A DNA stretch of 24,315 nt. Origin: a virus. Of the stretch, positions 1 through 6,602 are shown one piece after another; position 1 is the stretch's first letter, and each line of letters begins with the position of its first letter. The notes under the pieces are model-generated. The model saw only the letters and a list, made by a program, of their open reading frames with translations. It had not been told where the DNA came from and made no database searches. The stretch spans positions 1 through 24,315 of the IMG/VR virus record IMGVR_UViG_3300037189_030076. One strand, given 5' to 3'. The translations under genes were made by a program, and so were the position numbers.

Positions 1-1511
1 ACATCCACAGCTATGATGTAGTTAAGGCAATGGAAGAGGTTATTAAAAATCCAAAACCTGGATCAGTTTATAATCTAGGGGGAGGTAGAGAAAATAGTGT
101 TTCCATGCTAGAGGCAATTTCAATTGCGGAGGAATTATCTGGTAAAAAACTTTCGTGGGAATATGTTGACGAAAATAGAGTTGGAGATCATATTTGTTAC
201 ATTAGTGATCTTTCTCTTTTTAAACAGGATTATCCGGACTGGAAAATAACAAAATCTGTTAAAAGAATTATTGCCGAAATTATAGGATCCAATTTTAATG
301 GTCAAACGACTGAAAGATATTTTCCTGGCGATGGTGGGGATGATTACTTTGAAAACTACGCTTCTCCGATTGAAAAATTATGCAAGGGAAAGGTTATTGA
401 TATTGGATGTGGTCATGGATATCTTACTTCCAGAATATCGAATAATTCTAATGTTGAACATGTAATAGGAACAGACAGAGATAATGGATACAAAGAAGAA
501 ACCAAAAAAGCTTCTTACAGAATAATAAACACAGAAGATTTAATTCAGGAGAAATCAGATGGATTTGATACTATAGTTTGTACTGAACACATGGAGCATC
601 TATCAGCAGATCTTCAGATGAATCTTGTGGAATGGATCTCTAAAAATCTTAACACTGATGGATTATTTTTAGGATCAATGCCACATCACGACGACCCTAA
701 AAACCCTTGTCCTTATCACATAAAGACACGTTCTCATGATGAATGGAATTCTATACTAAATCAATATTTTACTGATGTTCAAGTTTATAAATTTGATGAC
801 GAAAGTTATTGGTGGACTGCTAAAAAAAATAAGATGGATAAAATATTAATAGCAATAGCAAGCTGCGAAAGGGATGCTTATAACGGTTTTAACGATGCTG
901 TAAGAAATACCTGGCTAAAAGATAAAAACGTTGATTACAAATTCTTTCGAGGAGTAGGTACCCCAACAGAAAAACCTGACGAGGTTCTATTAGACTGTAA
1001 GGATGACTATTTAAGTCTGCCTGAAAAAACGATGGAAATTGTAAAATGGGCAATGAGGAATGAATACGATTACATCTTTAAATGTGATACAGATACCTAT
1101 GTTGTTTTAGACAAGTTATTAAATTCCAATTTTAAGGACTATGATTACATTGGACACTTTAACGGTGAACTAGGAAAATCTAATTTAATCTATAATAGTT
1201 TATATACATGGGCTAGCGGAGGAAGTGGCTATTTTATCTCCCGTAAAGCTGCCTGGAAAATTATAGCGGAGGGATCCACTGCTAAAGCAATGTGTCCTAA
1301 TTTGAAAATTCCATGTGAAGATCTTTGGATGGGTCAAGTGTTAGGTCCTTTTATAGAATCCGGAGATTTAAAAGCTGCTAGTGATTCTAAATATGGATGG
1401 GGATACAATGAAGATTTTTCTACCGACTATACTTCACATTATTGTTCAGAGGGGAAGAAAAGAAAATTTGACGTGAGTTGGATGCATAAGCATCACGAAA
1501 AGAATTCCTAA
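1..1511 (+). CDS. Epimerase-methyltransferase-glycosyltransferase fusion (5' partial)
   Basis: The reading frame is open from nt 3, so the gene starts upstream; the ATG at nt 30 is internal. Three domains follow one another without a stop. (a) nt 3 to about 285 is the C-terminal end of an extended SDR nucleotide-sugar epimerase, closest in pattern to CDP-tyvelose/paratose 2-epimerases (IHSYDVV, YNLGGGRENS, VDENRVGDHICYISDLS). (b) nt 300-830 is a class I SAM-dependent methyltransferase with the glycine-rich motif VIDIGCGHG (residues 122-130 counted from the Met at nt 30) and CTEHMEHL as the post-beta-4 motif. (c) nt 834-1511 is a GT31-like (galactosyltransferase/Fringe type) domain with VRNTWL, DDYLSLPEKT, the metal/nucleotide-sugar-binding DTD at residues 353-355 in KCDTDTYV, ASGGSGYFIS and CEDLWMG. 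The family matches are pattern recognition. The inferred job is making and attaching a modified, perhaps methylated, sugar to a virion, DNA or host-surface target. A Met at nt 834 could start the last domain alone. Confidence 0.85.
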   Translation, partial: IHSYDVVKAMEEVIKNPKPGSVYNLGGGRENSVSMLEAISIAEELSGKKLSWEYVDENRVGDHICYISDLSLFKQDYPDWKITKSVKRIIAEIIGSNFNGQTTERYFPGDGGDDYFENYASPIEKLCKGKVIDIGCGHGYLTSRISNNSNVEHVIGTDRDNGYKEETKKASYRIINTEDLIQEKSDGFDTIVCTEHMEHLSADLQMNLVEWISKNLNTDGLFLGSMPHHDDPKNPCPYHIKTRSHDEWNSILNQYFTDVQVYKFDDESYWWTAKKNKMDKILIAIASCERDAYNGFNDAVRNTWLKDKNVDYKFFRGVGTPTEKPDEVLLDCKDDYLSLPEKTMEIVKWAMRNEYDYIFKCDTDTYVVLDKLLNSNFKDYDYIGHFNGELGKSNLIYNSLYTWASGGSGYFISRKAAWKIIAEGSTAKAMCPNLKIPCEDLWMGQVLGPFIESGDLKAASDSKYGWGYNEDFSTDYTSHYCSEGKKRKFDVSWMHKHHEKNS

Positions 1512-1513
1512 AA

Positions 1514-2089
1514 TTATTTCTTTTTCTTTCTGTTTGCTTTAGCCCTTTGATAAAGCTTTTTATCGTGCATTTTGGTGGTTTTTCCCCCTGTCACAAAAGA
1601 ATTAACCCTTGCCATTGCCCATTGCTGAGGTGTGGTTCCTGGAATATGTCCAGTTTTCCAAGCTGCATACCCTTTTCTCCAAACTTGTTTAAGAATTCCT
1701 AAAGGAAATCCTGTTTTATCAGATTTGTTCTTGAGAGCTTTATGTACCGGACTAGAAATTTGATCAACAGATTCGTCTAAAGATTCTATGCTTTCGTCAG
1801 CTAATTCTGTGAATGCCTCTAAGAAAAGAATTTCTGCCTGATTATTGAATTCGACAAATTCCTCAAATTCCATAATATGCTTACTTTCGCCGAACATTTT
1901 TTTGTATTTGTTTGTGTATTTACTAGTCTTAGTGTCTACCGGTTTACCTACTCCAGCTTTACGTGATTTATAATCCGCATCCCAAGGACCGTATGCAGAA
2001 GAATCATCATCAGCCTTTTTGCCATGCTTTTTGATCTCTCTCTTCATGACGTTAGGATTCTTAGTTAGATATTTTTTAGGTAATTTCAT
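1514..2089 (-). CDS. DUF5824-like domain protein
   Basis: A 191-aa basic protein. Its C-terminal third (about residues 115-170) contains HKALKNKSDKTGFPLGILK, RKGYAAWKTGH and GTTPQQWAMARVNSF, the pattern of the phage-associated DUF5824 family, whose function is unknown. The N-terminal part has a YGPWDADYKSRKAG segment and a KYTNKYKKMFGE segment (residues 57-68). An acidic middle (residues 72-110) links the two, and the tail is Lys-rich. The start ATG overlaps the stop of the upstream minus-strand gene by one base (TAATG), so translation is probably coupled. The gene converges on the fusion enzyme with 2 nt between stops. A role in the head or in DNA binding is possible from the charge pattern but is not shown. 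Confidence 0.7.
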   Translation of the reverse strand: MKLPKKYLTKNPNVMKREIKKHGKKADDDSSAYGPWDADYKSRKAGVGKPVDTKTSKYTNKYKKMFGESKHIMEFEEFVEFNNQAEILFLEAFTELADESIESLDESVDQISSPVHKALKNKSDKTGFPLGILKQVWRKGYAAWKTGHIPGTTPQQWAMARVNSFVTGGKTTKMHDKKLYQRAKANRKKKK

Positions 2090-2322
2090 TATTTTTTTGT
2101 TGTAGAAACTTTTTGTCCGGCGTTTAATAGATCATCTACTGTCTTAACATCATATCTGGTTTGCCCTGGAACTCCCCATTGATTTTGATCTCCCCATTTA
2201 ATAAAATCATTATGAGTAACATGATCCCCTGATTTATAAGAGAATTCATGATTACCCTCTTTTGCTGAGGACTTTGCAAAATCGTCCATTGAACTGATGT
2301 TTTTGTAACCGTATTTTTCCAT
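2089..2322 (-). CDS. Small hypothetical protein
   Basis: A 77-aa product of no family I recognise. It is polar, with two Trp (HNDFIKWGDQNQWGVPG, about residues 37-53) and a short predicted helix near the C-terminus (DVKTVDDLLNAG). No signal peptide, membrane segment or Cys is present. It is the first gene of the minus-strand pair and ends in a one-base TAATG overlap with the DUF5824-like gene. A TATATAAA box lies 5 nt ahead of its ATG on the minus strand, with no Shine-Dalgarno sequence. Coding status rests on the tight coupling with the next gene and on the open frame between two regulatory sites. Confidence 0.65.
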   Translation of the reverse strand: MEKYGYKNISSMDDFAKSSAKEGNHEFSYKSGDHVTHNDFIKWGDQNQWGVPGQTRYDVKTVDDLLNAGQKVSTTKK

Positions 2323-2327
2323 ATTGC

Positions 2328-2336
2328 TTTATATAT
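2328..2336 (-). promoter_or_regulatory. Late-promoter-like box ATATATAAA (minus strand)
   Basis: On the minus strand this reads ATATATAAA and sits 5 nt ahead of the ATG at 2322. It resembles the T4 late promoter core TATAAATA and recurs ahead of the genes at 4149 and 18760. If used as a -10-type element, transcription would start at or next to the ATG, giving a nearly leaderless mRNA. An AT-rich leader without promoter function is the alternative. Confidence 0.35.
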
Positions 2337-2346
2337 TCATAAAACC

Positions 2347-2392
2347 CTGAAATAAATCCGACAAATCCGGTATAATCTATTGCATAGTGCAA
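2347..2392 (+). promoter_or_regulatory. Putative promoter with operator-like palindrome
   Basis: A TATAAT hexamer lies at 2371-2376 with a weak -35-like CTGAAA at 2347-2352 (18-bp spacer). A perfect 5-bp inverted repeat, TTGCA-TAG-TGCAA, lies at 2380-2392, about where transcription would begin. Two copies of AAATCCG with a 9-bp period precede the box (2354-2360 and 2363-2369). It drives the plus-strand small-gene cluster if real. The -35 match is poor. Confidence 0.35.
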
Positions 2393-2407
2393 AACCATAT
2401 TATTGGT

Positions 2408-3028
2408 ATGTTTAAAAAGTTTAAGAAAATAATAGATATTATGATGGATAAAGACCTTTCGGAGCTAAAGGAGGATTATAGTCAATTCTCCTATCAGTGG
2501 ATAAAAGGGGAAAACATCTCCCAGGTTCAACATTACAAGGACCTTGTTAGCGAAAATGGTAAGACCTACGTTCTTTTTACTGATGGTAATAGAATGTCTA
2601 CGGATTTACTAGAAGAATTTATGATTAGGGTTGAAAAAGGATATGAAGAGGTTAGTTTAGATACTTCCCATCAAGAAAACGAGACCCAAAATATTTCTAA
2701 GTCTTCAGTTAAACCAAGAGAATCCGAACAGAAAAAATCCATAGTAATAGAGGAAAATCCTATTTTTTCTTTGCTCTCAAAGCAGAAAGAAAATTGGGTG
2801 GATGTAGATCTTAAACTTAGTATTAATCTTCCCCCAAAAAGTCTTTGGGATATTCTAATTTCTTCCTTCGATGATGCAGAAAAGGATATCTTAGAGTTTG
2901 TCACCAAGGACTTAGATATCGAGGTTGTTCGTCAATCTTTAAGGGAATCTATAAAAGAGATATATAAAAAACAAAAAAACCCCACACCAGTAAAAAATGT
3001 CAGATCCCAAGATTCTATTTCAGAATGA
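2408..3028 (+). CDS. Hypothetical acidic protein
   Basis: A 206-aa product from the ATG at 2408. An in-frame GTG at 2387 would add seven residues (MQNHIIG), but it lies in the palindrome and the ATG gives the typical MFKKFKK phage-type N-terminus. The protein has an N-terminal half with YSQFSYQWIKGENISQVQHYKDLV and a compact ENGKTYVLFTDGNRM strand pair. A Ser/Glu/Lys-rich linker follows (about residues 90-120), then a helical C-terminal region (SLWDILISSFDDAEKDILEF). No known family is recognised. Its last 32 nt overlap the start of the Nudix gene in another frame. Confidence 0.65.
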   Translation: MFKKFKKIIDIMMDKDLSELKEDYSQFSYQWIKGENISQVQHYKDLVSENGKTYVLFTDGNRMSTDLLEEFMIRVEKGYEEVSLDTSHQENETQNISKSSVKPRESEQKKSIVIEENPIFSLLSKQKENWVDVDLKLSINLPPKSLWDILISSFDDAEKDILEFVTKDLDIEVVRQSLRESIKEIYKKQKNPTPVKNVRSQDSISE

Positions 3029-3515
3029 TTACATAGAGGTTATTGAGAATAATGACAGAGTTGGAATAAAACAAAAAAATCCCTCTGTGATGATTCTTCC
3101 TTATACCTTAGATGAATCAGGAAATCCTAAAAAATTGGGATTAATAGCAGAGCCATCTGCTGTGAAAGAAACCCAAATTTCTTATACAATTATTACAGGA
3201 TCACCTGAAGAATCTGATGTAGACATTCTAGCAACAGCAAAAAGAGAGCTTACTGAAGAATCTGGCTATACTGTAGATGATATTGAAAAATGGGACTATC
3301 TAGGCAATATCAACGGATCTAAAATGGTAGTTAATGGCAATCCTGCCTTCGGAGTAAACATCACAGGAATCGAAAGAGGTGAAAAAACTGGAGATGGATC
3401 AGAGACCGAAAAAAATACAAAATTCTCATTAGTTTCCGTTTCGGAAGCAATTAATCACGACGATGCACTAATATCCTGTTTATTTTTAAAATTATTTCAA
3501 AACAAGATAATTTAA
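2997..3515 (+). CDS. Nudix hydrolase-like protein
   Basis: A 172-aa protein carrying the core of a Nudix box, RELTEESGY (R83, E84, E87, E88, G90). In this family that core coordinates Mg2+ and removes nucleoside diphosphate-linked groups. The upstream part of the box is less regular: the expected Gly and first Glu fall in GSPEESDVD with shifted spacing. Flanking strands fit the fold (VGIKQKNPSVMILPY before the box, WDYLGNINGS after it). The substrate could be an oxidised or modified nucleotide, a nucleotide sugar, NAD or an RNA cap; the sequence does not decide. The ATG lies 32 nt inside the preceding gene with an A-rich stretch in front and no Shine-Dalgarno sequence. Confidence 0.8.
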   Translation: MSDPKILFQNDYIEVIENNDRVGIKQKNPSVMILPYTLDESGNPKKLGLIAEPSAVKETQISYTIITGSPEESDVDILATAKRELTEESGYTVDDIEKWDYLGNINGSKMVVNGNPAFGVNITGIERGEKTGDGSETEKNTKFSLVSVSEAINHDDALISCLFLKLFQNKII

Positions 3516-3518
3516 TTT

Positions 3519-3773
3519 ATGAATTTACCATCCAGGAAGGAAAGAAAGGCTCTTGCCAAAGCGTTTGGGTTAGTTAAGAAAAAAGAATCGTTTAAGGAGA
3601 GAATGGAGAGAATTACAAGGGCACAAGAGCTCGGAAAACAAATTCATCTCCAGCACCTGCAAAACATGGAAAACCAACGCAGAGAGGAAGAAGAAGCCAA
3701 AGAAAAAGAACAAACAAGCTGGGAACAGCAAGAATTGAAAAAAACAATCAGTGAGTCTAACCCCGAGGAATAA
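3519..3773 (+). CDS. Small highly charged helical protein
   Basis: An 84-aa protein starting 3 nt after the Nudix stop. It is almost entirely Lys/Arg/Glu/Gln and predicted alpha-helical: a basic N-terminus (PSRKERKALAKAFGLVKKK), then a long heptad-like stretch (about residues 25-70) that becomes strongly acidic (RREEEEAKEKE). This suggests a coiled coil or RNA/protein-binding helix. No family is recognised. Its end overlaps the next reading frame by 23 nt. Confidence 0.65.
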   Translation: MNLPSRKERKALAKAFGLVKKKESFKERMERITRAQELGKQIHLQHLQNMENQRREEEEAKEKEQTSWEQQELKKTISESNPEE

Positions 3774-4095
3774 AAAACCTACCCTTAATATTCTTTTAAC
3801 TCATCTTTCCCTCCGAGAAATTAAAAAGATATTTCCCGAGAAAGAAAAGCTGTTTTATATGGATGTTTCTAAAATTATTACCGAATCTTTCGGGGAACAG
3901 GATAGTTTAAGCGATGTTCAGTATTGGATCTTAAACCAGATGATAATCAAAAAAATTGAAGGATTTGTGTCATCTAAAGCCGAAAAAATCTTAGTTACTA
4001 TTAAGGAACCTAACAAAAATAGTATTAAATCCTTCAAAGAATTACTCAGAGATCATAAAATTACCCCGGTTCTAGTGGAAATCCTGAATTCCTAA
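3751..4095 (+). CDS. Hypothetical protein (GTG start)
   Basis: A 114-aa product of unknown family with alternating helices and strands (LREIKKIFPEKEKLFYMDVSKIITESF, then KILVTIKEPNKN, then ITPVLVEIL), which would suit a small alpha/beta fold. The only early start is GTG at 3751, inside the 3' end of the preceding gene; the first in-frame ATG (in LFYMDVS, near 3859) would lose about a third of the protein. The stop at 4093-4095 is the first base pair of a long hairpin ahead of the tail operon. This is probably the last gene of the small-gene cluster. Confidence 0.55.
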   Translation: MSLTPRNKKPTLNILLTHLSLREIKKIFPEKEKLFYMDVSKIITESFGEQDSLSDVQYWILNQMIIKKIEGFVSSKAEKILVTIKEPNKNSIKSFKELLRDHKITPVLVEILNS

Positions 4096-4138
4096 TTTAT
4101 TTGGTTTATCTTTTTTAGAATATATAAATCAAATAATT
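4094..4138 (+). promoter_or_regulatory. Hairpin with late-promoter-like TATATAAAT ahead of tail operon
   Basis: Bases 4094-4109 pair with 4124-4138: 15 pairs with one bulged T (4098) and one G.U pair (4104/4129), and a loop at 4110-4123. The TATATAAAT box (4121-4129) straddles loop and 3' arm. No U-tract follows, so it is not a simple terminator. The box resembles the T4 late promoter core; start of transcription would be near 4134-4136, leaving a leader of about 15 nt before the ATG at 4149. Confidence 0.5.
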
Positions 4139-4148
4139 GGATAGTTCC

Positions 4149-6002
4149 ATGTCTTTTCCAAATTTCGATTTTGTTACATCTTTAAGGAATAATTCTCTGA
4201 ATAGCTTTCAGGGGATCAATACACCAGTAAACACTACTAGTAAGTATGTGGACAAAGCTATTGATAAAACCTCGGAGATTGATCGTAATATCTATAGAAC
4301 AGTTTCCGACACAGAGTATGGTGTTTTTGAAAACGTTAACGAAGCCAAGAGTACACTGCCAGGATCTCTATTCTATGAAGCACAAACCTCGGAAGATGGA
4401 AGATCTGGACTTTTTAATTATTATGTTATAGGGGATGCAAGATCTGCAGAGGGTGGAGCTAAATTTAGCTACATCAAATCTGAGACCTATCAAATGAATA
4501 GGATGGTAACCCCAGAGGTTAGCAGAAATCCTACCGCTCACAATATCATTGAAAAAACCACAGCGAATAGTGCTTATCTAGATCCTAAAAGTAGGTACGT
4601 TTCTCAGCCTTATAATGTAAAAGACTTTATTTTTTGTAAGCATTACGGGATCATTCCGAATAACAGAATGATTACTCTTAGAAGATTTCCGCACCCAATC
4701 ATGGATAATTTAAGGGTTCCTACCCCGGGACCAAGACCTGAATTAGTATCCAAGGACGGAAAAACATCAGTGCAGGAGGTAGGTAGTCAGGGAATTACCC
4801 GTGGTGATATGGAAAGAGTTGGGGTGGGTCTTCCAGTAGCTCAAGCTGTTACTTTCTTTGGGGAGGGGACTAGCAATAATCTATCGGAAATACTAAGTAT
4901 TGATTCTGGTTTGAACTGGAAGGACAATACGCAATTAACCATGCTTAATGCACAAGGAAACGATAGAGGATTTTTGGATAGCTCTATCGGAAAATATCTT
5001 CAGGGGGTTGCTGGCGATGATGTGATGAAAAATGCTCAAGGCATCAGTAATGCTATAGGAACATTTACGGATCCAGAAAATGTGGAGCAAAGAATTAAAA
5101 GAACATTCTTTGATAAACTAACTTCAGGCGATGGTCCTCTAAGTAAGAAGATTTTTGTCGATGTTAACACTGTGAATCAGATGTACACTAGAGCGGTTGG
5201 ATTTGAAGGTGGTAAATCACCTATATCTCTAACCTTCACGTATTCATTAACCAGTGTTGGAACAGTGAATAGTAGAATGCTTTTTATAGATCTTCTGGCT
5301 AATCTTTTGACCATCGGTACAGATTATGGTAAATTCTTAACACCTCAACTTTTAGTAAATTCCAATAAGCAGGGCATAGGATTTCCAATGGGCTCTGCAG
5401 GTTATGTTAAATCTTTACTCCAGCCGGTTGAATTTCTAAATGATATGCTTGACATTAACTGGAGTTCTATGATGCAGGCTAAGAAGCAAACTTTAGAAGA
5501 TAGAGTTAAAAAAGCAAAAAGCGAATTGGAAGGATTAAAAAAAGGAACAAAACTTCCTAAGGATGGGGTAGTTTATAAAACCCTAACAGCCCTACTATCG
5601 GATCAACTACTAACTCAGTTAAAATACGAACCAATTATGCTTTCTGGCTATCCAACAGGCGAATGGCACATGGTGGTAGGTAATCCTTTAAATCCCATAG
5701 CTATGATAGGTAATCTTATTTGCTCGGGAGTTAAGATAAAGCTAAATAGTGTTTTAGGACCAGACGATTTTCCTACGGAAATGACTGCAACTTACACACT
5801 CAAGCCAGCTAGACAAAAACATAGAGGAGATTTTGAAAGTATGTTTAATCGAGGAAATGGTAGACTCTATCTTGGTAAAGTTAACTACTCCGACGAAAGT
5901 AAAAATGCTAATATTACTGCTCAGTCTAAACAGGACATCACGCAGGTTGATCTTAGCGATGCTAAAAATGGAGGTAGCTTGGCTAATCCTTTTGATTATT
6001 AA
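4149..6002 (+). CDS. Tail-tube-initiator/baseplate structural protein
   Basis: A 617-aa protein from the ATG at 4149; an in-frame TTG at 4137 (adding MDSS) overlaps the hairpin and is less likely. It is first in the baseplate operon. The C-terminal third (GEWHMVVGNPLNPIAMIG, then TEMTATYTLKPARQKHRGD) has the strand-rich pattern of tube-like or tube-initiating baseplate proteins such as T4 gp48/gp54; the central FTYSLTSVGTVNSRMLFIDLL also fits. The N-terminal 120 residues are polar and probably extended. A helical Lys-rich insertion (MQAKKQTLEDRVKKAKSELE) lies before the C-terminal part. The exact T4 counterpart cannot be fixed by eye; virion structural role is inferred from context and size. 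Confidence 0.65.
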   Translation: MSFPNFDFVTSLRNNSLNSFQGINTPVNTTSKYVDKAIDKTSEIDRNIYRTVSDTEYGVFENVNEAKSTLPGSLFYEAQTSEDGRSGLFNYYVIGDARSAEGGAKFSYIKSETYQMNRMVTPEVSRNPTAHNIIEKTTANSAYLDPKSRYVSQPYNVKDFIFCKHYGIIPNNRMITLRRFPHPIMDNLRVPTPGPRPELVSKDGKTSVQEVGSQGITRGDMERVGVGLPVAQAVTFFGEGTSNNLSEILSIDSGLNWKDNTQLTMLNAQGNDRGFLDSSIGKYLQGVAGDDVMKNAQGISNAIGTFTDPENVEQRIKRTFFDKLTSGDGPLSKKIFVDVNTVNQMYTRAVGFEGGKSPISLTFTYSLTSVGTVNSRMLFIDLLANLLTIGTDYGKFLTPQLLVNSNKQGIGFPMGSAGYVKSLLQPVEFLNDMLDINWSSMMQAKKQTLEDRVKKAKSELEGLKKGTKLPKDGVVYKTLTALLSDQLLTQLKYEPIMLSGYPTGEWHMVVGNPLNPIAMIGNLICSGVKIKLNSVLGPDDFPTEMTATYTLKPARQKHRGDFESMFNRGNGRLYLGKVNYSDESKNANITAQSKQDITQVDLSDAKNGGSLANPFDY

Positions 6003-6014
6003 TAAACTTTAATT

Positions 6015-6602
6015 ATGCTACAGATAGACATTTTAGAAAATAAAAAAACAAGTATTGTTAACGGGGAAGAGATATTAGATCTTAGCACTGTCTCAATTAA
6101 CAATGATGTTAAAATAGGATTTTCTCGCTTAATCATGACTACCGAGGAACATATCATGAGACCGGATCTTGTTTCTGCTATGTACTGCGGGAATCAAAAT
6201 AACATGGGAACCCTTCTAAAAGTAAATTCAATTTCAAATCCTTTTTCCATCGACAGCAATGAAGTTCTTTTTATTCCTGATAGCGACACAATAAATAAAC
6301 TACCAAAAAAACAAACGCCAGAACAACAGGATGATATTAGAAAGTCTTTTAGAAAAAAATTACAAGAAAGAATTTCAAAGGTTTCTGAGCAGAGAAAAGA
6401 GTATTTAAATTCAGTTAATATTAGTCAAGCTGCTGTTTTACCTCCTAATGTTTCTCCGGAGGGAGCCGAACAATTTAAAGTTGAAAATGGAAAATTAATA
6501 TTTGGTTCGGATATTGGAGTATGTAGAACTAAAATACAGCAAAACAAATCGGTTGCAACCATAAAATCAAGATTTGCTCAAAGACAAATTTTTGAATCAT
6601 GA
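6015..6602 (+). CDS. gp53/LysM-like baseplate protein
   Basis: A 195-aa protein. Residues 48-90 (MRPDLVSAMYCGNQNNMG, then ISNPFSIDSNEVLFIPD) follow the pattern of T4 gp53 and other LysM-like baseplate proteins, in which 'RPDLLS..LYG..' is followed by 'I.NPF.I..GD.L.IP'. The N-terminal 45 residues are beta-rich, and the rest is helical and Lys/Gln-rich (KSFRKKLQERISKVSEQRKE). In contractile systems this protein links wedges or sits by the hub. It is coupled to the following hub gene by an ATGA overlap (6599-6602), which supports stoichiometric production with the hub. Confidence 0.6.
   Translation: MLQIDILENKKTSIVNGEEILDLSTVSINNDVKIGFSRLIMTTEEHIMRPDLVSAMYCGNQNNMGTLLKVNSISNPFSIDSNEVLFIPDSDTINKLPKKQTPEQQDDIRKSFRKKLQERISKVSEQRKEYLNSVNISQAAVLPPNVSPEGAEQFKVENGKLIFGSDIGVCRTKIQQNKSVATIKSRFAQRQIFES

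Noticed and set aside
2387-2407. GTG at 2387 as start of the small-gene cluster
   Set aside because: It lies in the 13-bp palindrome, only seven codons ahead of an ATG giving a typical N-terminus; ATG at 2408 preferred.
3735-3760. A7C run before the 3773 stop as a -1 frameshift site joining the two small genes
   Set aside because: The downstream gene is in the +1 frame relative to the upstream one, and the A-run is not phased as X XXY YYZ in the zero frame.
4094-4138. Hairpin as a Rho-independent terminator
   Set aside because: The stem is AT-rich and the 3' arm is followed by GGATAGTTCC rather than a T-run.
4137-4148. TTG at 4137 as start of the first baseplate gene
   Set aside because: It overlaps the 3' arm of the hairpin; the ATG four codons later is the better start.
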